Positions 36,438-44,744 of a stretch of DNA of 64,000 nucleotides are shown here, one piece after another (the first letter of the stretch is position 1; every line of letters starts with the position of its first letter). The notes under the pieces are model-generated. The model did not search any database, was not told the DNA's origin, and saw nothing but the letters and a program-made list of their open reading frames with translations. The translations under genes were made by a program, and so were the position numbers. Origin of the DNA: Parerythrobacter_A sp963761775 (GTDB lineage Bacteria; Pseudomonadota; Alphaproteobacteria; Sphingomonadales; Sphingomonadaceae). Where the stretch lies: contig CAVXIF010000011.1 of NCBI GenBank assembly GCA_963761775.1, positions 620,001 to 684,000 on the forward strand. Reading direction: 5' to 3'.

Positions 36438-37085
36438 CTACTGCTTTTCGAACGCGGCGCTGATCTCAAGGGCGACTTCGTCACCCACCAGCGGCACGCC
36501 GAAGTCTATGCCCCATTCAGACCGCATGATACTGGCGGTGGCGTGGAAGCCGACCGTTTCGACCTTGCTGCGCGGATTGGCTCCTGCGCCGGAGAATTCG
36601 GCCAGCAAGGTAACCGGCCCGCTCTTGTCGTTCATTGTCAGCGTGCCGAATATCGCCGCGCGGGTCGCGTCGATGCGGCGCACGTCGCTTCGATACGAAG
36701 CGGGCCGGGGCAGGGACGGAGCCGAAGAAATCGGGCTCGCGCCGTCCTTTGCATCGCGCAGCAGGTGGTCGCGCAAACCGCTGCTCGACACCGCAACCGA
36801 GGTGATCGGGATGGTCACGTCCAGCACCGTGGCGTCGAGGTTCGCCGGGTCGAGCTGCATCGTGCCCTCGATATCGCCGAACAGTCCGAAATAGTCGTTG
36901 AAGCCGAAATGGCTGACTTGCCACTGCACCTGCGTGTGCGCAGCATCCAGCGCGTAGCTGCCTGCTGCCACGCGCGCCGGATCGGTGACACCCGGCACGG
37001 CGGGCGCATCCTGTGCAGACAGGGTGGCGACCGTGCCGAATGCAGCGGTTGTAGCAAGTATGGCGGCGAAGGTCTGTTTCAGCAT
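36438..37085 (-). CDS. YceI family periplasmic protein
   Basis: 215 residues. The signal peptide (about residues 1-24, ends LSAQ) is followed by a lipocalin-like YceI domain: YALDAAHTQVQWQVSHFGFNDYFGLFGDIEGTMQLD near the front and SEWGIDFGVPLVGDEVALEI at the end. YceI proteins bind isoprenoid or amphiphilic ligands in the periplasm. The YceI fold is clear, but the ligand is unknown. Confidence 0.9.
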   Translation of the reverse strand: MLKQTFAAILATTAAFGTVATLSAQDAPAVPGVTDPARVAAGSYALDAAHTQVQWQVSHFGFNDYFGLFGDIEGTMQLDPANLDATVLDVTIPITSVAVSSSGLRDHLLRDAKDGASPISSAPSLPRPASYRSDVRRIDATRAAIFGTLTMNDKSGPVTLLAEFSGAGANPRSKVETVGFHATASIMRSEWGIDFGVPLVGDEVALEISAAFEKQ

Positions 37086-37125
37086 GATACGGCTCCCGAT
37101 GGAATGGCTGCGGTAGAAACTGGCC

Positions 37126-38160
37126 CTAGTTTTTCGCCTTGTCCACCAGCTTGTTCTTGCCGATCCACGGCATCATGGCGCGCAGTTCGGAACCTGTTTT
37201 CTCGATCGGATGCGCGGCGGCGGCCTTGCGGCTTGCCTTCAGCTCCGGTTGACCAGCGCGGTTATCCAGTACGAAATCCTTTACGAACCGCCCCGACTGG
37301 ATATCCGCCAGTACCCGCTTCATCTCGGCTTTCGTTTCGTCCGTAATGATGCGCGGGCCGGTTTTGATATCGCCATATTCCGCCGTGTTGCTGATGGAAT
37401 AGCGCATGTTGGCGATGCCCCCTTCATACAGCAGGTCGACGATCAGCTTGGTTTCGTGCAGGCATTCGAAATAGGCCATTTCAGGCTGGTATCCGGCTTC
37501 GACCAGCGTCTCGAACCCGGCCTGGATTAGGTGGGTGATACCGCCGCACAGCACAGCCTGCTCGCCAAACAGGTCGGTTTCGCATTCCTCGCGGAAATTG
37601 GTTTCGATGATGCCCGAACGCCCGCCGCCCATCGCACTGGCATAGGACAGGGCGAGCGACTTGGCGTAGCCGTTTCCACCCGACTGCTCGCTCTCCTGAT
37701 CGACCGCGATCAGGCACGGCACTCCTCCGCCGCGCTCGTATTCGCTGCGCACGGTGTGGCCCGGCCCCTTGGGCGCGATCATGATGACGTCGATATCGGC
37801 GGGCGGCTCGATCAGGCCGAAATGTACGTTGAGGCCGTGCGCGAAGGCGAGCGCGCTGCCGGGCTTCATATGGCCTGCCATGTCGTCCTGCCAGATGGCG
37901 GCCTGATGCTCGTCCGGCGCGAGGATCATCACGAGGTCAGCCCACTTCGCCGCCTCGGTGTTGGACATGACGGTGAAGCCTGCCTCTTCCGCCTTCTTGC
38001 GCGTGGCCGATCCTTCGCGCAGCGCCACGGCGATATCGGTCACGCCGCTGTCGCGCAGGTTCTGCGCATGGGCATGGCCCTGGCTGCCATACCCGACAAT
38101 CGCGACTTTCTTGCCCCGGATCAGGTCCAGATCGGCGTCGGCATCGTAATAAACTTTCAC
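37126..38160 (-). CDS. ilvC: Ketol-acid reductoisomerase (class I)
   Basis: 344 residues. It converts acetolactate or acetohydroxybutyrate, using NADPH and magnesium, in valine and isoleucine synthesis. The Rossmann motif VAIVGYGSQGHAHAQNLRDSG is at residues 19-39; the metal site is in ETDLFGEQAVLCGG. The length agrees with the class I form. The gene is 31 bases after ilvN on the same strand, in the order ilvB, ilvN, ilvC. Confidence 0.97.
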   Translation of the reverse strand: MKVYYDADADLDLIRGKKVAIVGYGSQGHAHAQNLRDSGVTDIAVALREGSATRKKAEEAGFTVMSNTEAAKWADLVMILAPDEHQAAIWQDDMAGHMKPGSALAFAHGLNVHFGLIEPPADIDVIMIAPKGPGHTVRSEYERGGGVPCLIAVDQESEQSGGNGYAKSLALSYASAMGGGRSGIIETNFREECETDLFGEQAVLCGGITHLIQAGFETLVEAGYQPEMAYFECLHETKLIVDLLYEGGIANMRYSISNTAEYGDIKTGPRIITDETKAEMKRVLADIQSGRFVKDFVLDNRAGQPELKASRKAAAAHPIEKTGSELRAMMPWIGKNKLVDKAKN

Positions 38161-38191
38161 AATGTATTTCCTGTTTGCGTATGTTTCGGAA

Positions 38192-38707
38192 TCAAGCCGG
38201 AGCGGCGCCGCGCATCATGCCGACGATACCCGTCCGCCCGACTTCGACCAACCCCAGCTCGCGCATCAGGGCGATGAAGCTGTCCACCTTTTCCGGCGGG
38301 CCGGTGATTTCGAAGATGAAGCTGGCGGTGGTGGTGTCGACGGGCCGTGCGCGAAATATGTCGGCAAGGCGCAGCGCCTCGACGCGCTTTTCGCCGACAC
38401 CGGCAACCTTGACCAGCGCCAGCTCGCGTTCGACATGCGGGCCTTCCTCGGTCAGGTCCACGACCAAATGCACCGGCACCAGTCGTTCCAGCTGCGCCTG
38501 GATCTGGTCGATCACGGCGGGCGGACCGCCGGTGACGATGGTGATGCGGCTGATCGCATGGTCTTCGCTGATATCGGCAACGGTCAGGCTGTCGATATTA
38601 TATCCGCGCGCGGTGAACAGCCCGGTGATCTTGGCGAGAATGCCGGGTTCGTTGTCTACCGTGACGGCGAGGACGTGGCGTTGGGAGGGAGAGGTTTGCT
38701 CGATCAT
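38192..38707 (-). CDS. ilvN: Acetolactate synthase small (regulatory) subunit
   Basis: 171 residues. The ACT domain (residues 11-80: VLAVTVDNEPGILAKITGLF) senses valine for feedback inhibition. Its start at ATG 38707 lies just after a long imperfect hairpin that separates it from ilvB. Confidence 0.96.
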   Translation of the reverse strand: MIEQTSPSQRHVLAVTVDNEPGILAKITGLFTARGYNIDSLTVADISEDHAISRITIVTGGPPAVIDQIQAQLERLVPVHLVVDLTEEGPHVERELALVKVAGVGEKRVEALRLADIFRARPVDTTTASFIFEITGPPEKVDSFIALMRELGLVEVGRTGIVGMMRGAAPA

Positions 38708-38715
38708 GTGTTCGT

Positions 38716-38806
38716 CGTTCGCCCTGAGCCTGTCGAAGGGCCGCTCTTTCTTTTTCCAACGTCCTGCAGAAAGAAAAACGATCCTTCGACAAGCTCAGGA
38801 CGAACG
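38716..38806. repeat. REP-like inverted repeat hairpin between ilvB and ilvN
   Basis: The left arm CGTTCGCCCTGAGCC (from 38716, extending to 38739) and the right arm ending CTCAGGACGAACG (38783-38806) are nearly perfect inverted copies of about 24 bp. The core is TGAGCcTGTCGAAGG. A 43-base loop holds pyrimidine- and purine-rich stretches. The same core recurs at 44.5 kb. In the ilvB-ilvN transcript it would form a strong stem-loop. Confidence 0.8.
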
Positions 38807-38822
38807 GATTGAGGACATACCA

Positions 38823-40600
38823 TCACACCAGCGCCTTCGCTTCGTCGTCCATGATCTCGTACACCTCGTCGCCGTGCAGGATCATGTCGGTATGCGCCGC
38901 GCCCGACGGGATCATGGGGTAGCAGTTGGCGTCCTTCGCCACGTGGCAATCGACCATCACCGGGCCGTCATGCGCCAGCATCGCCTCGATCCCCGCGTCC
39001 AGACCCGCCTCGTCCTCGATCCGCAGGCCTTTCCAGCCATACGCTTCGGCCAGTGCCACGAAATCGGGCAGGCTGTCGGAATAGCTGTTGGAATAGCGAC
39101 TTTCATAGGTCAGTTCCTGCCACTGGCGGACCATGCCCATATATTCGTTGTTCAGGATGAACACCTTGACCGGCAGGCGATACTGGCTGGCGGTGCCGAG
39201 TTCCTGGATGTTCATCTGGATGCTGGCCTCGCCCGCGATGTCGATCACCAGCGCGTCGGGTTGCCGAGCTGCGCACCGATGGCGGCGGGCAGGCCATAGC
39301 CCATCGTGCCAAGGCCACCGCTGGTCAGCCATTTGTTCGGGCTTTCGAAGCCGTAATATTGCGCCGCCCACATCTGGTGCTGGCCGACTTCGGTGGTGAT
39401 GATGGGCTCGCGTTCATGCGTCAGAGCATGCAGCCGCTCCACCGCGCGTTGCGGCATCAGTTCGCCGGAGCCTTTGCGACCTTGCGCCGGATAGGCGAGG
39501 CTTTCGCGCGCGCGCCAGCCCTTGATGCGCGCGTTCCATTCGGCGGTGTCGCGCGGTGCGGTGTCGCCCCATGCGTCCACTATCTGTTGCAGCACGGTGG
39601 CGCAGTCGCCGACAATGCCGAGATCGACGGGCACGATCTTGTTGATGCTGGCGCGGTCGATATCGATGTGGATCTTGGCCGAATGCGGCGCGAAAGCGTC
39701 CAGCCTGCCGGTCACGCGGTCATCAAATCGTGAGCCGATGGCGACGATCAGATCCGCCTGGTTCATCGCCATATTGGCTTCGTAAGTGCCGTGCATCCCC
39801 AGCATGCCAAGCCATTGCGGATCGGTGGAGGGGAAGGCACCCAGGCCCATCAGCGTACTGGTCACGGGCGCGCCTGTCAGGCGCTGCAACCGACGCAGCA
39901 GAGTGCTGGCATCAGGGCCGGAATTGATAACACCGCCGCCGGTGTAGAACACAGGGCGCTCGGCCTTGGCCAGCATGTTCACAGCGCGCGCGATATCGGC
40001 ATCCATACCACGGAGGGTGGGGCGGTAGCGGTGCGAGGCGGGTGGCGGTGCGTCTTCCGCAGCGTCCGCTACGGCTGCAATCTGCACATCCTTGGGGATA
40101 TCGACCAGCACCGGGCCAGGGCGGCCGGTGGTGGCGATGCGGAAGGCTTCGGACAGCGTGGCTTCGAGCTGCGCCACGTCCTTCACGAGGTAGTTATGTT
40201 TGGTGCAGTGGCGCGTGATACCGACCGTGTCCGCTTCCTGAAACGCATCGGTGCCGATCAGGCCGGTCGGCACTTGCCCGGTGATGACGACCAGCGGGAT
40301 GGAATCGAGATGCGCGTCGGCGATGCCCGTTACCGCATTTGTCGCGCCGGGGCCGGAGGTGACCAGCACCACGCCGGGCTTGCCGGTAGAGCGGGCATAC
40401 CCTTCCGCCGCATGCGCCGCCCCCGCCTCGTGCCGCACGAGGATATGGCGCAGCCGGTCGTCTTCGAACAGGGCATCGTAAATCGGCAACACCGCGCCGC
40501 CCGGATAGCCGAAGACGAACTCGACACCCTGTTCGACGAGCGTGTCGACGAGGATGGTCGCGCCGTTGCGCGGTGTGGTGATGGGGGTTTGCTTGGTCAT
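38823..40600 (-). CDS. ilvB: Acetolactate synthase large subunit, frameshifted near 39,258
   Basis: From ATG 40600 (MTKQTPITTPRNGATILV) the enzyme has the ThDP motif GYPGGAVLPIYDAL and the catalytic Glu in VRHEAGAAHAAEG. A missing G near 39256-39260 makes the frame end at 39245. The next frame continues ALVIDIAGEASIQMNIQELG to 38823, so the total is about 593 residues, normal for IlvB. The enzyme condenses pyruvate to acetolactate. Its gene follows miaA by 44 bases and precedes ilvN. The lesion is probably an assembly error, as the gene is needed for branched-chain amino acids. Confidence 0.93.
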
Positions 40601-40644
40601 GGTCGCTGGCTGCGTGCGCTGCACTAGGGAAAAATGCTTCGCTG

Positions 40645-41640
40645 TCAACCCGCGTCGCGAAAGATAATGTCAAACAACGGCACGTCTGGCAAACTTAGTT
40701 GCGTTATTCGAAGCCAAGACTTTGGAGATTGGTTCCTGAACCATGTATACTGGCGTTTGGCATATTGTCGTGTCGCGAGCTGGCCTGCGGCTATCATCGC
40801 CGTATGGCTGCTCTCGCCCGAAAGATAGCTGGCAACCTGAGGTACACCGATGGCGCGCATCACCGGCAGGTCCGGGTCAAGTCTGCGCGCCAGCAACGCT
40901 GCCACCTCTGCCTCTGCGCCAGCCTCCAGCATCGCCTCGAACCGCCGGTCGCACCGCGCTTGCAGCCATTCGCGATCCGGCAGAAGGACAGCCGCCGATA
41001 GCGCGATCTCGTCAGCAATGCCGCCGGTTTTGTGCTCCTGCCATTCGGCAAGGGTTCGCCCTGTCGATTGAGCCACTTCGAGCGCGCGCTGTGTCCGTGT
41101 CGTATCGCCGGGCGCGATGCGCTGTGCAGCGTCCGGATCGGCCCGCTCCAGCGCCGCGCGCGCATCGGCAAGCGGCATGGCGCGAACCGCTGCGCGAATG
41201 TCGGGGTCGATGGCGGGCACCGGTGCGATGCCTTCCAGCAGCACGCGGAGATACAGTCCGGTGCCACCCACCAGTATCGGGATAGTGCGCCGCTGGTGCA
41301 GCTCGGCAATCACCGACTTCGCCGCGCGCGCCCAATCCGCCGCCGAGCATGGGACACCGCCGTCCCACGTGCCGAACAGGCGATGCGAAACGCCGCCCAT
41401 CTCGTCCGCATCGGGGCGCGCGCTCAGGATGTGAAGATCGGCATAGACCTGCGCGCTATCGGCATTGACGATGGCCGCGTCCTGCCCTGCATTGATTAGG
41501 GATTTCGCCAGTTCGACCGCGGCGCTGCTCTTGCCGCTGGCGGTCGGTCCTGCGATGACGACGACAGGCGGCTTTTCCGACCACAGGTCGGCAATCCGCT
41601 CGTTCCATGTGTTAGCATTATCAGGATCACCCATGCTCAT
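40645..41640 (-). CDS. miaA: tRNA dimethylallyltransferase
   Basis: 331 residues if ATG 41640 is used; ATG 41634 (two codons later) is possible. The P-loop is IAGPTASGKSS (near residue 30), and ILVGGTGLYLRVLLEG is the conserved substrate segment. It adds the dimethylallyl group to A37 of UNN-reading tRNAs. The start region overlaps the divergent serB start, leaving no space for a separate promoter. The gene runs into ilvB (44 bases). Confidence 0.94.
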   Translation of the reverse strand: MSMGDPDNANTWNERIADLWSEKPPVVVIAGPTASGKSSAAVELAKSLINAGQDAAIVNADSAQVYADLHILSARPDADEMGGVSHRLFGTWDGGVPCSAADWARAAKSVIAELHQRRTIPILVGGTGLYLRVLLEGIAPVPAIDPDIRAAVRAMPLADARAALERADPDAAQRIAPGDTTRTQRALEVAQSTGRTLAEWQEHKTGGIADEIALSAAVLLPDREWLQARCDRRFEAMLEAGAEAEVAALLARRLDPDLPVMRAIGVPQVASYLSGESSHTAMIAAGQLATRQYAKRQYTWFRNQSPKSWLRITQLSLPDVPLFDIIFRDAG

Positions 41641-42526
41641 CGCGCGGCTTATAACAGACATGGCAGACGTTGAAACGCGGGCGCGCGCGGCTGTCACCGC
41701 CCTTGACGTCGCGGGCATGCGCGTGGCGGAACAGCGAATGCTGGAGCATGACGGCGCAGTGCTGCAATTTGCGTTGCCGGATGGGGATGCGACCGAGGTG
41801 CGCGCCATTCTCGATGCGCAGTTCGGCCCGTGCGATTTGCTGGTAAGCGACCGGCCCTTTGCCGTCCCGAACCTGTTCGTTTCCGATATGGACTCGACCA
41901 TGATCGGGCAGGAATGCATCGACGAACTGGCAGATTTTGCCGGACTTAAGCCCCAGATCGCCGACATCACGGAACGCGCGATGCGCGGCGAACTGCCGTT
42001 TGCCGAAGCGTTGGCGGAACGGGTCGCATTGCTCGCGGGACTGGACGAGGATGCCATCGCGCGTTGCCTTGCCGAGCGCATCACCCCGACGCCTGGCGCG
42101 CGGGTCCTGGTGCATACCCTGCGAGCGCAGGGGTGCCGCACGGTGCTGGTCACGGGTGGTTTCCATCATTTTGCCGACGCGATCGGTGCGCAGCTGGGTT
42201 TCGACCGGGTGGTCGGTAACCGGCTGGCAATCGATGGGGGGACGCTGACCGGCGCGCTGGATGGGCCGCTGGTCGATAGCGATACCAAGCTGCGCGTGCT
42301 GCGCGAGGAAGCGGGCGCCTTGCCCGATGGCGCAATTTCAATGGCGGCGGGGGACGGGGCGAACGATATCCCGATGCTGGGCGGTGCGACCTACGGCATT
42401 GCCTATCGTGCCAAGTCGGTCGCCCGCGCGGCGGCGGATGGGTGGGTCGAGCGTGGCGACCTGACAGCGCTGCTCCGCCTGCTGGAAATACCGCAACCCG
42501 AATGGGTTACAGGCGAGACTTCATAA
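41633..42526 (+). CDS. serB: Phosphoserine phosphatase
   Basis: 297 residues from ATG 41633 (MLIARLITDMADVE), with AGGA seven bases upstream. Haloacid dehalogenase phosphatase: VSDMDSTMI nucleophile motif near residue 84, VTGGFHHFAD, and GDGANDIPML near residue 245. It performs the last step of serine synthesis. The start codon shares two bases with a miaA start codon on the other strand. Confidence 0.94.
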   Translation: MLIARLITDMADVETRARAAVTALDVAGMRVAEQRMLEHDGAVLQFALPDGDATEVRAILDAQFGPCDLLVSDRPFAVPNLFVSDMDSTMIGQECIDELADFAGLKPQIADITERAMRGELPFAEALAERVALLAGLDEDAIARCLAERITPTPGARVLVHTLRAQGCRTVLVTGGFHHFADAIGAQLGFDRVVGNRLAIDGGTLTGALDGPLVDSDTKLRVLREEAGALPDGAISMAAGDGANDIPMLGGATYGIAYRAKSVARAAADGWVERGDLTALLRLLEIPQPEWVTGETS

Positions 42527-43209
42527 CCAGCTTGAGATCTGTTCGAGCGGCTTCTTGTGTGTGGCATGAACCGGAACGGTCGCATCGGACGCGGGCAGGC
42601 CGGCCACGATCAGCATTACGGGTTTTTCATGGTCGGGCCGCCCGCATTGCTTACGCAGGAATGTCATGGGGGAGGGGGTATGCGTCAACGTCGCCACGCC
42701 TGCCATGTGAAGAGCGGACAACAGCATGCCGCAGGCAATACCGACGCTTTCATTGACGTAGTAATTCTGCGTTTCGCCGTCCTCGGCGATGCCGCCCTTG
42801 CGCTGCGCGAATACGGCGATGAGCCAGGGCGCAGTTTCGAGGAATGGCTTGCTGGCGTCGGTACCGATAGGGGCCAGCGCATCGAGCCAGTCCGCGCCCG
42901 CCTTCGCATCGCTGCCATCCGCGCCGTAAAACCGCCGCTCTTCGGCCTCGGCAGCTTCGCGGATGGCGCGTTTGCAGCAGCGGGTCAGAAATGGCGGCGA
43001 AGTGCCAGGGCTGATGATTGGCGCCATTGGGCGCAGACCCGGCGGCGGCGATTGCGGTGGCGATGACCGCGCGATCCACGGGCGCATCGCTGAAATAGCG
43101 GCAGGACCGGCGTGTCGCCATCGCGCTTCGATAGGCGTCTGCTTTTGACGAGACGTTCTGCGTCAGATAGCGCTGGAAGGGCGTAGGATATGGTATCGGG
43201 GTTCGGCAT
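42521..43209 (-). CDS. Nitroreductase family protein, with two frameshifts
   Basis: Reconstructed as one gene from ATG 43209 (MPNPDTISYALPALSDAERL). An extra A in AAAA (43143-43146) and an extra base at about 42974 must both be removed. The protein then reads AYRSAMATRRSCRYFSDAPVDR, SAPNGANHQPWHF and KRAIREAAEAEERRFYG, down to VESVGIACGMLLSALHMAG-like residues and the C-terminus at 42521. This is a nitroreductase of about 228 residues, with FMN-binding RRSCR and NHQPWHF motifs. It uses NAD(P)H and FMN; the substrate is unknown. The 3' end overlaps serB by 6 bases. Confidence 0.85.
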
Positions 43210-43325
43210 AATGCCGACGGTGACAATGACAATGCGGCGTGACAAGGATTTCCGGTCTTGTTGACATCTTTGTAAGTAGTGGCCATTATCAGGCTATCAA
43301 ACGACATATCGATCAAGGCTTATCC

Positions 43326-44117
43326 ATGTCCTTCTCCCACCTTCCCATGATCCATCCTGACCGCGAACTGACCGGCTTCAGGCCGATTAAGGCGCTGAAG
43401 CATTTCGGCAAGCTGGTGGCCGACAAGGAAGACACCTCGCAGGTTTTCCACATTACCGAGGCGCTGAAAGGCGGGGCCTATGTCCGCGAAGCGGAACGCT
43501 TCATCCGCAGCGATGCGGGCCAGGCGCTGCTCGAGAAGAACGAAGACCTGGCCGCAGCACTGGACGATCACGATCGCTGGGCGGATTGCGGGCCGGATTC
43601 GCTTGCGCAGCACTACATCCGCTTCATGCGCCGCGAAGGGCTGAGCGCCGCCGGACTGGTCGCCGAATCGCACCGGTTCAAACCCTTGTCCGAACGCCAT
43701 GAAGACCTGCACGAATGGTATGCCGCGCGCACCCGCGACACGCATGACCTGTTCCATATCCTGTCGGGCTATGGCCGCGATGCGCTGGGCGAGTTGTGCC
43801 TGCTGGGCTTCAGTTATCAGCAGATATATTCGAACGGCATGTTGTTCATCGCGTATATGGGCACGCGCCAGTTGCGCAAGGAAATCGGCACCGATGTGCC
43901 GGTATTTGCCGCGCTGCGCGAAGGACGCCGCAATGGCCGTGCTGCCGCCAAGATCGTACAGGCCGACCTTCTCTCCATGCTGCACGAAGACATCGACGTG
44001 GTCCGCGACCGGCTGAACATCGCCCCCCCGACGATCTACCGCCAGTGCCTCCAACAGATCGAGGCAACGTGCTGCGGCGCGTCCGGTCCGTTACTGGGCC
44101 AGCAGCAGGCGGCGTAA
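43326..44117 (+). CDS. coq4: Ubiquinone biosynthesis protein Coq4 family
   Basis: 263 residues from ATG 43326. The Coq4 metal motif HDLFH (in DTHDLFHILSGYGRDALGE) is near residue 140. Coq4 supports ubiquinone assembly and, in some systems, the C1 decarboxylation and hydroxylation. It is a stand-alone gene divergent from the nitroreductase. Confidence 0.9.
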   Translation: MSFSHLPMIHPDRELTGFRPIKALKHFGKLVADKEDTSQVFHITEALKGGAYVREAERFIRSDAGQALLEKNEDLAAALDDHDRWADCGPDSLAQHYIRFMRREGLSAAGLVAESHRFKPLSERHEDLHEWYAARTRDTHDLFHILSGYGRDALGELCLLGFSYQQIYSNGMLFIAYMGTRQLRKEIGTDVPVFAALREGRRNGRAAAKIVQADLLSMLHEDIDVVRDRLNIAPPTIYRQCLQQIEATCCGASGPLLGQQQAA

Positions 44118-44127
44118 CGCCCGCGCG

Positions 44128-44448
44128 TTACATGAACTGGCAGTCGCCCCAGTCGACGGCCAGATGCAGCAGGCAGCCCAGCCCTATCGCGCGCGCCCAC
44201 CAGCGCGGGACCAGCAGCAATAGAGCGTAGCCGATCGCGGCGTAGACGGTATGCAGCGGATGGAACGCGATGCTGCACCGGTTTGGATCGAAGATCGGCG
44301 TCGCCAACAGGTGGTCCGCATCGATCAGGATGGTGGCCGTCATAACCAGCCCTGCCACCTTCCATCGTTCGCGCCAGATGAGCCAGGCGAGGGCGAAGGG
44401 GAGGAGAAGATGGCCGCTGTAGTGGAGGAGGGGTTGTAGAAGGGTCAT
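44128..44448 (-). CDS. DUF6122 family membrane protein
   Basis: 106 residues with three or four hydrophobic helices and polar motifs DADHLLATPIFDPNRCSIAFHPLHT and HLAVDWGDC. The spaced Asp and His residues recall small membrane metal-dependent hydrolases of the YdjM/DUF457 type, but an activity is not shown. It is convergent with coq4 (10-base gap). Confidence 0.75.
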   Translation of the reverse strand: MTLLQPLLHYSGHLLLPFALAWLIWRERWKVAGLVMTATILIDADHLLATPIFDPNRCSIAFHPLHTVYAAIGYALLLLVPRWWARAIGLGCLLHLAVDWGDCQFM

Positions 44449-44506
44449 TTATGACGCCCGTAAGGTAAAGGCGCGCCGGTTTGAATTGGCTCAACAGACC
44501 CCAACC

Positions 44507-44733
44507 CGTTCGTGCTGAGCCGGTGGCGCTTCGCGCCGTCTTCGACCCCGAAGCACTGCTCATTTGTCGCATGACATTGGCAAAGAGGAGGGCAACCCTT
44601 CGACAAGCTCAGGGAGAACGGATTTGGCGAGGCCTTCTCCGACCGTTCGTGCTGAGCTTGTCGAAGCATTGCACTTTTCTCCGGTGGTGGTGTCGAAAAG
44701 AAGTACGACCTTTTGACAAGCTCAAGGCGAACG
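44507..44733. repeat. Cluster of four REP-like elements in two inverted pairs
   Basis: This 296-base non-coding gap (44449-44744) holds four copies of a core element. They are CGTTCGTGCTGAGC at 44507-44520, its complement CCCTTCGACAAGCTCAGGG at 44596-44614, CGTTCGTGCTGAGCTTGTCG at 44644-44663 and CTTTTGACAAGCTCAAGG near 44710-44727. They alternate in orientation, so two hairpins can form. The pairs flank convergent or tail-to-start gene ends (DUF6122 and the purL 3' end). The core is shared with 38.7 kb. Confidence 0.8.
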
Positions 44734-44744
44734 GAGGTGGCCAA

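Noticed and set aside
40601..40644. Leader peptide/attenuator ahead of ilvB
   Set aside because: Only 44 bases separate miaA and ilvB, with no branched-chain codon run or terminator hairpin.
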